64,000 nt of DNA from Streptococcus vicugnae (lineage in GTDB: Bacteria > Bacillota > Bacilli > Lactobacillales > Streptococcaceae): the NCBI RefSeq assembly GCF_016461705.1, contig NZ_JAEMHW010000005.1:1-64000 (forward strand), read 5' to 3'. The position numbers and the translations under genes were made by a program. Below, piece after piece: positions 39,255 through 48,250 of this stretch (the stretch's first letter is position 1; each line of letters opens with the position of its first letter). Under the pieces are notes generated by a model. The model saw only the letters and a program-made list of their open reading frames with translations, did no database searches and had not been told where the DNA came from.

Positions 39255-40127
39255 ATGAAGAAAAAACTAATTGATTTTGGGCTCGTAACTGCTGGAGCCT
39301 TTATTGCTGCTGTTGGCTTTAACAGTTTTTTCCTTGAAAACCATATTGCTTCTGGTGGTGTTGTTGGATTAGCTGTTAGTTTGAAGGCTTTATTCGGGTG
39401 GAATCCTGGTAATTTCGTTATGATTACCAACGTTCCATTGCTATTAGCTTGTTTTCTTTTTCTAGGAAAAGAGACATTTTTTAAGACTATCTATGGCTCT
39501 TGGATTTATTCTATTTTTGTTAAATTAACAGAAGGTTTGCCAAATTTGACTCATAATCCACTTCTTGCTGCTTTATTTGGTGGCATCATTTGTGGATTTG
39601 GTTTGGGAGTTGTTTTCTGGGGAAATTCTTCAACTGGTGGTACAGGTATCATCACACAAATTCTCCATAAATACACTCCACTCCCACTAGCTGTTGCCAT
39701 GACAATCGTTGATGGTTGTAGTGTAGCTATGGGATTTGTTGCTTTTGATGTTGACACAGTCATGTACTCAATTATTGGTTTGTTAGTCATCGGTTATGTT
39801 GTTAATAGTATGCAAATTGGTGTCACTTCATCGCGCAACATCATGATTATTTCACCACAAAATGCTTTAATAAAAGATTATATCTCAACACAAGCTGACC
39901 GAGGGGTAACAGAAATTCCTGTTACTGGTGGTTTTTCAGGTGACCATCAAACAATGTTGATGACAACTGTCTCACGCCAAGAGGTTCCTCGTTTAGAAAA
40001 AAATATTCAAAAAATCGACAAAACTGCATTTATCGTTGTTATGCCTGCTACACAAGTTATGGGACGTGGCTTCAGCCTCAAAAAATACTATAAACTTGAT
40101 GAAAAAGATGCCATTTTACCAATGTAA
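39255..40127 (+). CDS. YitT family membrane protein (DUF161/DUF2179)
   Basis: A 290-residue protein with five to six N-terminal helices containing the family patterns ASGGVVGLAVSL and GNSSTGGTGIITQIL, and a C-terminal cytosolic DUF2179 domain (about 215-285, DRGVTEIPVTGGFSGDHQTMLMTTVSRQEV). The molecular function of YitT proteins is not established. It stands alone with its own promoter and terminator. The start follows AGAGGACTACAT. Confidence 0.9.
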   Translation: MKKKLIDFGLVTAGAFIAAVGFNSFFLENHIASGGVVGLAVSLKALFGWNPGNFVMITNVPLLLACFLFLGKETFFKTIYGSWIYSIFVKLTEGLPNLTHNPLLAALFGGIICGFGLGVVFWGNSSTGGTGIITQILHKYTPLPLAVAMTIVDGCSVAMGFVAFDVDTVMYSIIGLLVIGYVVNSMQIGVTSSRNIMIISPQNALIKDYISTQADRGVTEIPVTGGFSGDHQTMLMTTVSRQEVPRLEKNIQKIDKTAFIVVMPATQVMGRGFSLKKYYKLDEKDAILPM

Positions 40128-40141
40128 CCCAAACGTAACTC

Positions 40142-40178
40142 AAAGCCCCACTTCTCTAATTGAAAATTGGGGCTTTTT
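40142..40178 (+). terminator. Terminator after YitT family gene
   Basis: AAAGCCCCA, loop, TGGGGCTTTTT. Confidence 0.85.
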
Positions 40179-40220
40179 CATGTACAATGAGCTTATAGAT
40201 AAATATTATGAGGTGAAAAA

Positions 40221-41843
40221 TTGCTTACAGTTTCTGATGTATCACTACGTTTCAGCGATAGAAAACTGTTTGATGAAGTTAACATCAACTTTACAGCTGG
40301 AAATACCTATGGTTTGATCGGTGCCAACGGTGCAGGAAAATCTACATTCTTGAAAATCTTGGCTGGAGATATCGAACCAACAACAGGTCATGTTTCCCTT
40401 GGACCAGATGAACGTTTATCAGTTCTTCGTCAAAATCACTTTGACTACGAAGAAGAACGTGCCATCGACGTTGTTATCATGGGGAATGAACGCCTTTATA
40501 ACATTATGAAAGAAAAAGATGCTATCTACATGAAACCTGATTTTTCAGATGAAGATGGTGTCCGCGCAGCAGAATTAGAAAGCGAATTTGCTGAGCTTGG
40601 CGGTTGGGAAGCAGAGAGTGAAGCTTCACAATTGCTTCAAAACCTTAATATTCCAGAAGACCTTCACTACCAAAATATGAGTGAACTTGCTAATGGTGAT
40701 AAGGTGAAAGTCCTTCTTGCCAAAGCTCTTTTTGGTAAACCAGATGTTCTTCTTCTTGACGAACCAACCAATGGTCTTGATATCCAATCAATTTCTTGGC
40801 TTGAAGACTTCTTGATTGACTTTGAAAATACTGTTATCGTTGTATCCCATGACCGTCACTTCTTGAACAAAGTATGTACACACATGGCCGACCTTGATTT
40901 TGGTAAAATCAAACTTTACGTTGGTAACTACGATTTCTGGAAACAATCTTCTGAACTTGCTGCTCGTTTGCAAGCTGACCGCAATGCCAAAGCAGAAGAA
41001 AAAATCAAAGAATTACAAGAATTCGTTGCTCGTTTCTCTGCCAATGCTTCAAAATCAAAACAAGCTACTTCTCGTAAAAAAATGCTTGATAAAATTGAAA
41101 TTGAAGAGATTGTTCCATCAAGTCGTAAATACCCATTCATCAACTTTAAAGCTGAGCGTGAGCTTGGTAAAGACCTTCTAACAGTTGAAAACCTATCTGT
41201 AAAAATCGATGGTGAAACTGTTCTTGATAATATCAGTTTTATCTTACGTCCAGGTGATAAAACAGCCTTTATCGGACAAAACGACATTCAAACAACAGCT
41301 CTTATCCGTGCTTTGATGGATGATATCGAGTACGAAGGAACAATCAAATGGGGTGTCACAACAAGTCGCTCTTATCTTCCTAAAGATAATTCACGTGATT
41401 TTGCATCTGGTGAATCAATCCTTGAATGGCTTCGTCAATTTGCTGCTAAAGAAGAAGACGATAACACATTCCTTCGAGGATTCCTTGGTCGTATGCTCTT
41501 CTCTGGAGATGAAGTTAACAAATCTGTTAGCGTCCTTTCAGGGGGAGAAAAAGTGCGCGTGATGCTTTCTAAACTGATGCTTCTCAAATCAAATGTTCTT
41601 ATCCTTGATGATCCAACAAATCACTTAGATTTGGAATCAATCTCAAGCTTGAACGATGGATTGAAAGATTTCAAAGAATCTATCATCTTTGCTAGTCACG
41701 ACCACGAATTCATCCAAACTTTAGCTAATCACATCGTTGTTATTTCTAAAAATGGGGTCATTGACCGTATTGACGAAACATACGATGAATTTCTTGAAAA
41801 TGAAGAAGTTCAAGCAAAAGTTAAAGAACTTTGGAAAGACTAA
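40221..41843 (+). CDS. ABC-F family ATPase (YkpA/YbiT-like)
   Basis: A cytosolic twin-ATPase protein of 540 residues, probably acting on the ribosome like other ABC-F factors. The first ATPase has Walker A GANGAGKST near 35-43 and Walker B VLLLDEPTNGLD. The interdomain linker is charged and helical (KAEEKIKELQEFVARF). The second ATPase has signature LSGGEKVRV and VLILDDPTNHLD, but its Walker A reads IGQNDIQTT, lacking the usual GK. I believe this variant occurs in the YkpA-like group but could not check. The start is TTG at 40221 behind AGGTG; no membrane segments are present. Confidence 0.9.
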   Translation: MLTVSDVSLRFSDRKLFDEVNINFTAGNTYGLIGANGAGKSTFLKILAGDIEPTTGHVSLGPDERLSVLRQNHFDYEEERAIDVVIMGNERLYNIMKEKDAIYMKPDFSDEDGVRAAELESEFAELGGWEAESEASQLLQNLNIPEDLHYQNMSELANGDKVKVLLAKALFGKPDVLLLDEPTNGLDIQSISWLEDFLIDFENTVIVVSHDRHFLNKVCTHMADLDFGKIKLYVGNYDFWKQSSELAARLQADRNAKAEEKIKELQEFVARFSANASKSKQATSRKKMLDKIEIEEIVPSSRKYPFINFKAERELGKDLLTVENLSVKIDGETVLDNISFILRPGDKTAFIGQNDIQTTALIRALMDDIEYEGTIKWGVTTSRSYLPKDNSRDFASGESILEWLRQFAAKEEDDNTFLRGFLGRMLFSGDEVNKSVSVLSGGEKVRVMLSKLMLLKSNVLILDDPTNHLDLESISSLNDGLKDFKESIIFASHDHEFIQTLANHIVVISKNGVIDRIDETYDEFLENEEVQAKVKELWKD

Positions 41844-41899
41844 TCATTCTGTCATAGTTTACTGTGACGTTTACAATACTTTACATTATAGAAAAGAAA

Positions 41900-41927
41900 C
41901 AGGTTGGGATTTTTATCTCAACCTGTC
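41900..41927 (+). terminator. Hairpin between ABC-F and YfhO genes (weak terminator or initiation hairpin)
   Basis: ACAGGTTGGGAT, loop TTTT, ATCTCAACCTGT, a 12-bp stem with one G-T pair. It is followed by CTTAC rather than a T-run, and the YfhO start codon follows 11 nt later without a ribosome site. Confidence 0.45.
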
Positions 41928-41938
41928 TTACTAACATT

Positions 41939-44524
41939 ATGAAATTAAAATCTTTTAAACTAACAAATAATATCATTTACTACCTAACAGCATTCTGTTT
42001 ACCTTTCGTTATCTTATTTCTAGCTCTTTTAGCTGAAGATATTACCCTAAACGGTGAGACAACTATTTTAGCTAGTGATGGTTTTCATCAGTATGTTATT
42101 TTCGCTGAAAATCTACGAAACATCTTACATGGCTCAGATAGTCTATTTTATACTTTTACAAGTGGACTCGGTTTAAATTTTTATGCTCTAATTAGTTATT
42201 ATCTTGGAAGTTTCTTCTCACCTTTGGTCTACTTCTTTAGCTTAAAGAGCATGCCAGATGCTATTTATCTCTTTACTTTATTAAAAGTTGCCTGCATGGG
42301 GTTATCTAGTTTCTATAGTCTTCGTCAACTTTATCCAAAGGTATTAAAACCATTTACCGTTATTCTGTCAACCTCATATGCTCTAATGAGTTTTGCTGTT
42401 AGCCAAATTGAGATTAACATGTGGTTAGACGTTTTTATCCTCTTACCTCTAATCATTCTTGGACTCCATCGATTACTAGATCAGAAAAAATTTGTCCTAT
42501 ATTACATTACCTTAACCATTCTCTTTATCCAAAATTACTACTTTGGTTTTATGGTTGCCATTTTCCTTGTCCTTTATTTTCACGTTCAAGTAAGCAAAGA
42601 AAAGCACTGGAAAACGATTGGACGTCAATTTATAGACTTTACAATTGTGTCAATCTTAGCTGGACTATCTAGCTGTGTAATGCTCTTGCCAACTTACCTA
42701 GACCTATCAACACATGGGGAGAAATTTTCTACCTTTACAGAATGGTTTACAGAAAATTCATGGTTTCTTGATTTATTTGCCAAAAACTTTGTTGGCTCTT
42801 ATGACACAACTAAATTTGGCTCAATTCCTATGATTTATGTGGGAATTTTCCCTCTAATTTTGGCCATTATCTTCTTTACAATCAAGTCAATCAAATGGCA
42901 GACACGTTTAGCCTGCAGTGTTGTTTTGCTGCTAATTATCGCAAGTTTTTACCTTGAACCTTTAGACTTAATGTGGCAAGGGATGCATTCACCAAATATG
43001 TTCCTTCACCGTTACTCTTGGACTTTTTCAATAATCATTATTCTTCTAGCAGCAGAAACTTTATCACATCTCAAAGAACTAACTGTTAAACACTATCTTA
43101 TTGGAATTATTCCTCTAGTCGTTGGATTTTTAGCTACAACGCTACTGAAAAGTCATTATCAATTTTTAGAAGCACCACAAATCATTATTACGCTTTCTTT
43201 CTTAACAGCTTATGCCATTATATTGATTAGCTACGCTAAACAGTACCTAACCTTTAACTTATTTGTCAGCTTTACACTTCTCTTTACATTATTTGAAATA
43301 TCACTGAACACTTATTATCAGATTACCGCATTAAATAATGAATGGGTATTTCCATCACGTCAAAGTTATGAACTTCATTTGACAGATACAGAACAACTCA
43401 TCAAAAAAGCTAATAAGCTTAATACTACTTTTTATCGTACAGAAGAGTTACTTCCTCAAACAGGTAACGATAGCATGAAGTATAATTATCATGGTATTTC
43501 CCAATTTTCATCTATTCGAAATACCACTTCCAGCAGTACACTAGATCGCCTAGGATTTAAATCAACAGGAACCAATCTCAATCTTCGCTATCAAAATAAT
43601 ACTTTGTTAATGGATAGTTTATTTGCTGTAAAATACAATCTCTCAGAAACAGATGTCAACAAATTCGGATTTCACTATGTAAGTGACTCTGGCGATACGT
43701 CATTATACGAAAATCAATATGCTAGCCAACTCGCTATTTTAACAAATGGCCTTTACAAAGATGTTGACTTCAGTGTCAACACACTTGACAACCAAACCAA
43801 CTTGATTAACAATTTGACCGGCCTTTCTGAAAGCTACTTTACTCGTGTAGCTTCTCAATTAACAGGTGGAGCTAATCTTCTAAACGGCCGTGTAACATCA
43901 AGTAATGACGATGAATTAAATGCACATGCCAATTACGATTTAACCGTAGCTCCTAATACTCAACTTTATGTTAGTGTTCCCAATATCACATTTTCTAATG
44001 AAAACAGCCAAAAGGTACAAATCACTGTCAACGGTAAAACAGTAGACTATACGACTGATAATGCCTATACCTTCTTTGATCTTGGTTATTTTGAAAATAG
44101 TCAAACTTTACATGTCTCACTTACATTTCCTGATAACAATCAAGTGTCATTTAATCAACCTAATTTCTATGCGCTTGATATAGCAAATTACCAAAAAGCT
44201 ATGACTATTATTGATAACCAAAATGTTAAAGTAACAACCCATAAAAATACCGTAACAGCTACCTACAAAACTAATAAAACTTCATCACTCTTCTTTACTA
44301 TTCCATATGATAAAGGGTGGACAGCCACTCAAAATGGACAAAAAATCACCTTATCAAAAGCACAAGACGGCTTTATGAAGGTTGATGTGAAACCTGGAAA
44401 AGGAAAAGTTATCCTAACTTATGTTCCAACAGGATTTAAAGAAGGTGTCGTTTTATCACTAATTGGTATCACATTATTTGCAAGCTATAATACCGTCAGA
44501 AAACGAAAAAACAAAAGGAAGTGA
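41939..44524 (+). CDS. YfhO family membrane protein (probable polymer glycosylation)
   Basis: An 861-residue membrane protein with about a dozen helices in the first 500 residues and an extracytoplasmic C-terminal region (about 510-830) ending in one more helix and a basic tail. The family signature region DGFHQYVIFAENLR and the motif PFDKGW-like IPYDKGWTAT near the end are present. YfhO proteins take part in glycosylation of teichoic acids in Bacillus and Listeria; no partner CsbB/GtcA genes are adjacent. The frame opens at 41864, but homology to the family start supports MKLKSFKLT at 41939 despite the lack of a ribosome site. Confidence 0.85.
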   Translation: MKLKSFKLTNNIIYYLTAFCLPFVILFLALLAEDITLNGETTILASDGFHQYVIFAENLRNILHGSDSLFYTFTSGLGLNFYALISYYLGSFFSPLVYFFSLKSMPDAIYLFTLLKVACMGLSSFYSLRQLYPKVLKPFTVILSTSYALMSFAVSQIEINMWLDVFILLPLIILGLHRLLDQKKFVLYYITLTILFIQNYYFGFMVAIFLVLYFHVQVSKEKHWKTIGRQFIDFTIVSILAGLSSCVMLLPTYLDLSTHGEKFSTFTEWFTENSWFLDLFAKNFVGSYDTTKFGSIPMIYVGIFPLILAIIFFTIKSIKWQTRLACSVVLLLIIASFYLEPLDLMWQGMHSPNMFLHRYSWTFSIIIILLAAETLSHLKELTVKHYLIGIIPLVVGFLATTLLKSHYQFLEAPQIIITLSFLTAYAIILISYAKQYLTFNLFVSFTLLFTLFEISLNTYYQITALNNEWVFPSRQSYELHLTDTEQLIKKANKLNTTFYRTEELLPQTGNDSMKYNYHGISQFSSIRNTTSSSTLDRLGFKSTGTNLNLRYQNNTLLMDSLFAVKYNLSETDVNKFGFHYVSDSGDTSLYENQYASQLAILTNGLYKDVDFSVNTLDNQTNLINNLTGLSESYFTRVASQLTGGANLLNGRVTSSNDDELNAHANYDLTVAPNTQLYVSVPNITFSNENSQKVQITVNGKTVDYTTDNAYTFFDLGYFENSQTLHVSLTFPDNNQVSFNQPNFYALDIANYQKAMTIIDNQNVKVTTHKNTVTATYKTNKTSSLFFTIPYDKGWTATQNGQKITLSKAQDGFMKVDVKPGKGKVILTYVPTGFKEGVVLSLIGITLFASYNTVRKRKNKRK

Positions 44525-44556
44525 GATAAAAAGGGTATAAAAGTTAATTAACGTGT

Positions 44557-44591
44557 GAACCTACTCAGCAGTGATTGATTGACACTAAAGT
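44557..44591 (+). repeat. Dispersed 35-bp repeat, copy A
   Basis: Matches the reverse complement of 58033-58067 at 32 of 35 positions, all three differences being transitions. It lies directly after the YfhO gene and contributes the left arm of a terminator. The two copies sit 13 kb apart in intergenic DNA on either side of the origin. Confidence 0.7.
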
Positions 44592-44609
44592 CAGTAATCA
44601 CTGTTTTTT
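44569..44609 (+). terminator. Terminator after YfhO gene
   Basis: CAGTGATT and AATCACTG arms with an inner TGAC/GTCA pairing, followed by six T residues. It is built partly from the dispersed repeat. Confidence 0.7.
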
Positions 44610-44627
44610 ATATTTCCTGACAGAGAC

Positions 44628-44651
44628 CTTTAACAATCCAGATTGTTAAAG
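44628..44651. repeat. 24-bp perfect palindrome
   Basis: CTTTAACAATC-CA-GATTGTTAAAG. It has no T-run and lies in a gene-free stretch between the YfhO terminator and the tRNA terminators. Function unknown. Confidence 0.5.
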
Positions 44652-44690
44652 TACAAAACCACTGCGTAATACTTATTAAAACTACAGAAA

Positions 44691-44719
44691 AAGAGGCTAG
44701 AACAAATGTTCTAGCCTCT
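44691..44719 (-). terminator. Second terminator downstream of tRNA-Asn
   Basis: AGAGGCTAGAACA with complement, loop AA, T-run on the minus strand. Confidence 0.75.
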
Positions 44720-44730
44720 CTGAGTAATAA

Positions 44731-44752
44731 AAAATCCTAAGTAAAACTTAGG
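44731..44752 (-). terminator. tRNA-Asn terminator
   Basis: Minus strand CCTAAGT, TTT, ACTTAGG, ATTTTTT, 15 nt after the tRNA. Confidence 0.8.
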
Positions 44753-44766
44753 AAGGTGTCTTATCA

Positions 44767-44840
44767 CTCCGGCAGTAGGACTCGAACCTACGACATCATG
44801 ATTAACAGTCATGCGCTACTACCAACTGAGCTATGCCGGA
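44767..44840 (-). tRNA. tRNA-Asn (GTT)
   Basis: 74 nt with acceptor TCCGGCA/TGCCGGA, D-arm AGCTCAGTTGG, anticodon loop CTGTTAA with anticodon GTT, T-loop GGTTCGAGTCC and discriminator G. CCA is not encoded. Confidence 0.97.
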
Positions 44841-44845
44841 TAAAC

Positions 44846-44868
44846 AAAAAAACTGCTAAGCAGTAGTT
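44846..44868 (-). terminator. Terminator between tRNA-Glu and tRNA-Asn
   Basis: Minus strand ACTGC-TTA-GCAGT followed by TTTTTTT; suggests partial termination between the two tRNA genes. Confidence 0.65.
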
Positions 44869-44871
44869 TTA

Positions 44872-44943
44872 TAGTCCGTACGGGATTCGAACCCGTGTTA
44901 CCGCCGTGAAAAGGCGGTGTCTTAACCCCTTGACCAACGGACC
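44872..44943 (-). tRNA. tRNA-Glu (TTC)
   Basis: 72 nt with acceptor GGTCCGT/ACGGACT, anticodon loop CTTTTCA with anticodon TTC, T-arm GGGTTCGAATCCC and discriminator A. A substrate of both MnmG and MnmA encoded in this window. The AT-rich 44944-45230 upstream holds its promoter, which I could not place exactly, and a hairpin near 45137-45174. Confidence 0.97.
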
Positions 44944-45230
44944 AGAAGTTTTAGGATTTCCCCTCAACACCCTTATTATTATACCAGATATTTTTTCTTT
45001 GTCTATAGTTTTTTTCAATTTTTTTTTACTTTTTTTGAAGTTTTTTGCACTAAATTATCGCCAAAAAATTCAAATAATTTTAACGTGCTAAAAAGCCTTT
45101 AATATCAAGCATTTACAGGTGAACTTTCGTTAAAGAAGAAAATTGTTTACTAGTAAAAAAGCAATTTTTTCTTTTACTTATTCTTTACTTTTTAAAAACC
45201 AAGCAGGCCAGTGTAAAGTTCGATTTTTAG

Positions 45231-45260
45231 TTGACAGAAAAGCTGTTATTTTGATAGAAT
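45231..45260 (+). promoter_or_regulatory. tRNA-Arg promoter
   Basis: TTGACA (45231-45236), 18 bp, TAGAAT (45255-45260) with an upstream TG. Confidence 0.75.
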
Positions 45261-45274
45261 GATTAAGTTGATAT

Positions 45275-45348
45275 GGTCTCATAGCTCAGCTGGATAGAGC
45301 ATTCGCCTTCTAAGCGAACGGTCGCAGGTTCGAATCCTGCTGGGATCA
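45275..45348 (+). tRNA. tRNA-Arg (TCT)
   Basis: 74 nt with acceptor GGTCTCA/TGGGATC containing G-U pairs, D-arm AGCTCAGCTGG, anticodon loop CTTCTAA with anticodon TCT, T-arm AGGTTCGAATCCT and discriminator A. A terminator follows 6 nt later. Confidence 0.95.
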
Positions 45349-45354
45349 AATCTT

Positions 45355-45378
45355 AAACCGGCTTTAGCCGGTTTTTTT
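45355..45378 (+). terminator. tRNA-Arg terminator
   Basis: AAACCGGC, TTTA, GCCGG and eight T residues. Confidence 0.9.
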
Positions 45379-45388
45379 TATGCATTAA

Positions 45389-45404
45389 TGTTTCACATGG
45401 AACA
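45389..45404. other. Degenerate parS-like site
   Basis: TGTTTCACATGGAACA differs from the parS consensus at two central/right positions. It is 2 kb from parB and 3 kb from the origin core. May be a weak ParB site. Confidence 0.45.
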
Positions 45405-45432
45405 AAAAAACAGCTCACAAGAACTGCTTTTT
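45405..45432 (-). terminator. rlmH terminator
   Basis: Minus strand GCAGTTC, loop, GAGCTG with G-U pairing, then seven T residues, touching the rlmH stop codon. Confidence 0.6.
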
Positions 45433-45911
45433 TACTTATGATAAGGACTTCCTTGTTGAATCATAAAAGCTCGATAAATTTGTTCTGCTAAAACTAAACG
45501 CATCAACTGGTGGGGAAGCGTTAATAAGCCAAAGCTTAACTTAAGATTTGCGCGCTTTTTGACCTTATCAGCTAATCCAAGACTTCCTCCAATAACAAAT
45601 ACAATATCTGAATAGCCCCTCAAAGTAGCATCAGCAATCACCTTGCTAAATTCTTCTGATGGTAATTGCTTGCCTTCAATCGCTAAAACAATGACATAAT
45701 CACGATCAGATATCTTGGCTAAAATACGGTCGCCCTCTTTTTCCATAATTTGGTGATTTTGCGCATCACTAGCATTATCTGGTGTTTTTTCATCAGGCAG
45801 CTCAACAATTTCAAATTTGGCAAAACGGCTCATACGTTTGCCGTACTCAGCAATACCATCTTTTAGGTATTTTTCCTTTAATTTTCCAACAGCAATAATT
45901 TTTACTTTCAT
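45432..45911 (-). CDS. rlmH: 23S rRNA pseudouridine1915 N3-methyltransferase
   Basis: A SPOUT-class methyltransferase of 159 residues acting on the assembled 70S ribosome. The SAM-binding knot is marked by [15 protein letters not shown] and [10 protein letters not shown], and the C-terminal [25 protein letters not shown] is typical. It is transcribed away from the origin cluster; the intergenic gap to htrA holds DnaA boxes. Confidence 0.95.
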   Translation of the reverse strand: MKVKIIAVGKLKEKYLKDGIAEYGKRMSRFAKFEIVELPDEKTPDNASDAQNHQIMEKEGDRILAKISDRDYVIVLAIEGKQLPSEEFSKVIADATLRGYSDIVFVIGGSLGLADKVKKRANLKLSFGLLTLPHQLMRLVLAEQIYRAFMIQQGSPYHK

Positions 45912-45950
45912 GCTTTCTATTCTACCACATATTCACAAGCTTTTCACACA

Positions 45951-46046
45951 TTATCCACATGTTAACAATCTATAAACAGGCTTAATATCGCCATAATTTA
46001 GGGATTTTCAATCAAACTTCAAAAGTTTTCCACAGCCTGTGGATTA
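45951..46046. other. DnaA-box cluster between rlmH and htrA
   Basis: TTATCCACA (45951-45959), TTTTCCACA (46026-46034) and inverted TGTGGATTA (46038-46046). The last two face each other across 3 bp just upstream of the htrA -10 (TATAAT at 46071-46076), so DnaA may also regulate htrA-parB. Confidence 0.7.
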
Positions 46047-46125
46047 CTTTCTTTTTTTGCTCTTTTAAGGTATAATTAAGTCGTTTTTTATATTCTATCT
46101 GTAAATTAAAAAGGGAGGTAGAGAC

Positions 46126-47379
46126 GTGAAAAAATTAAAATTTCAAAAAGTCAATTACAAAAAAATGCTTAAACCATTATCGGTTATTTTAATCGGTTTT
46201 ATTGGAGGGGTCGTCGGAACCTTGCTCATTTTAAATATGGCTGGCATCTCAATCAATAATGTAAGTGGATCAAATACCAAAACCACAACAAGTAAGGTAA
46301 GCTATTCAAACTCAAATGATACAACAAAAGCTGTCGAAAAAGTGGGAGAATCAGTTGTATCAGTCATTAATTATCAGTCAAATACAGCATCAAATGATTT
46401 ATATACTCAAATGTTTGGTGGCAATTTAGATAATAACACTAATAATAATGGCTCAGATAGTGATTTAAGCATCGCTAGTGAAGGTTCTGGGGTGATTTAC
46501 AAAAAAGATGGCAATTCTGCTTACGTCGTTACTAATAACCACGTTGTCGATGGTGCTAGTCAAATCGAAATCATGCTTTCTGACGGTACAAAAGTAGTCG
46601 GTGAATTAGTCGGTGCCGATACATACTCAGATATCGCCGTTGTCAAAATTGCTTCTGATAAAGTCACAACGGTAGCTGAATTTGCTGATTCAGATAAAAT
46701 TACTGTTGGTGAAACAGCCATTGCTATTGGTAGCCCTCTAGGTACTGATTATGCAAACTCTGTTACGCAAGGTATTGTATCAAGCCTAAGCCGTACGGTA
46801 ACAATGACAAACGATGATGGAGAAACTATTTCAACTAATGCCATCCAAACAGATGCCGCTATTAACCCTGGTAACTCTGGTGGTGCTTTGATTAACATTG
46901 AAGGACAAGTGATTGGTATTAATTCAAGTAAAATTTCTTCTACCTCAGATTCTGGATCAGGTAATTCTGTAGAAGGTATGGGATTTGCTATTCCAGCTAA
47001 TGATGTGGTTAAAATTATTAATCAATTAGAAGCAAACGGAAAAGTTATCCGTCCAGCACTTGGTATCACAATGGCTAACCTAAGTGATTTGTCAACAACA
47101 ACAATCAGTCGCCTAAATATTCCAACTAGCGTCACAGCTGGTATCGTCGTTGCTTCAGTTCAATCAGGTATGCCTGCTGAAGGAACACTTAAAAAATACG
47201 ATGTGATTACAGCTATCGATGATAAAGATGTTTCTTCTATCACAGATCTTCAAAGTGTCCTTTACGGTCATTCAACTGGAGATTCTATCAAGGTAACCTT
47301 CTATCGTGGTACTGAAAAGAAAACAGAAACTATTAAACTAACGAAAACAACACAAGACCTCTCTTCATCAAATCAATAA
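46126..47379 (+). CDS. htrA: Serine protease HtrA/DegP
   Basis: A membrane-anchored surface quality-control protease, 417 residues. One helix (about 18-38) anchors it; the trypsin-like domain carries His in TNNHVVDG (about 140), Asp in YSDIAVVKI (about 169) and Ser in NPGNSGGAL (about 251); a PDZ domain follows (about 300-405). The start is GTG at 46126 behind GGGAGG. It is upstream of parB in the standard streptococcal order; a terminator-like hairpin lies between them. In relatives it processes exported proteins and affects virulence and competence. Confidence 0.97.
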   Translation: MKKLKFQKVNYKKMLKPLSVILIGFIGGVVGTLLILNMAGISINNVSGSNTKTTTSKVSYSNSNDTTKAVEKVGESVVSVINYQSNTASNDLYTQMFGGNLDNNTNNNGSDSDLSIASEGSGVIYKKDGNSAYVVTNNHVVDGASQIEIMLSDGTKVVGELVGADTYSDIAVVKIASDKVTTVAEFADSDKITVGETAIAIGSPLGTDYANSVTQGIVSSLSRTVTMTNDDGETISTNAIQTDAAINPGNSGGALINIEGQVIGINSSKISSTSDSGSGNSVEGMGFAIPANDVVKIINQLEANGKVIRPALGITMANLSDLSTTTISRLNIPTSVTAGIVVASVQSGMPAEGTLKKYDVITAIDDKDVSSITDLQSVLYGHSTGDSIKVTFYRGTEKKTETIKLTKTTQDLSSSNQ

Positions 47380-47393
47380 TTTAACTAAAAACT

Positions 47394-47424
47394 AATGAGG
47401 CTGAGCTTCTCAGCTTCATTTTTT
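47394..47424 (+). terminator. Hairpin terminator between htrA and parB
   Basis: AATGAGGCTGAG, CTT, CTCAGCTTCATT with a T-run, 14 nt before parB, so some readthrough is needed unless parB has its own promoter. Confidence 0.75.
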
Positions 47425-47437
47425 AAAGGAAAAAACT

Positions 47438-48220
47438 ATGATTGAAACACTTAATCTCATACCTATTGACGATATTGCTCCAAATCCTTACCAACCTCGC
47501 TTGAAATTTAAGCAAGAAGAATTAGAAGAACTTTCTCGCTCAATAAAAGCAAACGGCCTCATACAGCCGATAATCGTCCGTAAATCAGATATTTTTGGTT
47601 ACGAGCTCATTGCAGGAGAAAGACGTCTTAAAGCATCAAAAATGGCTGGTTTAAGCGAAATTCCTGCAATTATAAAAGATATTACTAATAAAGAAAGCAT
47701 GCAGCTTGCCATTGTCGAAAATTTGCAGCGCTCTGACCTCAATCCTATTGAAGAAGCCAAAGCTTATCAGCAACTCTTAGACAGAAATCAAATGACACAT
47801 GAAGAACTGGCTCAATTTATGGGAAAATCTCGCCCCTACATTACCAATTGCTTGCGCTTATTAAATCTGCCTCAAAGTATTTCTAAAGCCGTCGAAAAAG
47901 GTGAACTTTCCCAAGGACACGCGCGCGTGCTACTGACACTCAAAGAAGAAAAAGAGCAGGAGAAGTGGTACCAAAAAATAATAATTGAAGAAATTAGTGT
48001 TCGCAAATTAGAACAATTGGTAAAATCCAGTAAAAAGAAAAAAACTTCTCCCAAAACCAATAAAAAAAATATTTTTATTCGTCATCAGGAAGAAGAATTA
48101 TCAAAATTATTAGGTCTTCCTGTCACCTTATCCCTTTCTAAAAGTGGCTTTAAAGGTGACCTACAATTACATTTTCAGTCTGAAGAAGACTTTAACAGAA
48201 TTATCAACAGGCTAAAATAG
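47438..48220 (+). CDS. parB: Chromosome partitioning protein ParB/Spo0J
   Basis: A CTP-dependent DNA clamp that loads at parS and recruits SMC. The 260 residues have the N-terminal CTPase/sulfiredoxin-like domain (NPYQPR, then LIAGERRLKASKMAG), the central helix-turn-helix (MTHEELAQFMGKSRPYITNCLRLL), and a C-terminal dimerisation region after a basic linker. No parA gene accompanies it, as known for streptococci. Candidate parS sites are at 29109 and, more weakly, 45389. Confidence 0.96.
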   Translation: MIETLNLIPIDDIAPNPYQPRLKFKQEELEELSRSIKANGLIQPIIVRKSDIFGYELIAGERRLKASKMAGLSEIPAIIKDITNKESMQLAIVENLQRSDLNPIEEAKAYQQLLDRNQMTHEELAQFMGKSRPYITNCLRLLNLPQSISKAVEKGELSQGHARVLLTLKEEKEQEKWYQKIIIEEISVRKLEQLVKSSKKKKTSPKTNKKNIFIRHQEEELSKLLGLPVTLSLSKSGFKGDLQLHFQSEEDFNRIINRLK

Positions 48221-48250
48221 CCTGTGAATTTCGATTTTACATTTTCAGAG

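Noticed and set aside
45137..45174. Hairpin AAGAAAATTG...CAATTTTTTCTT upstream of tRNA-Arg
   Set aside because: AT-only pairing in an AT-rich stretch; could be chance, and no gene ends there on the plus strand.
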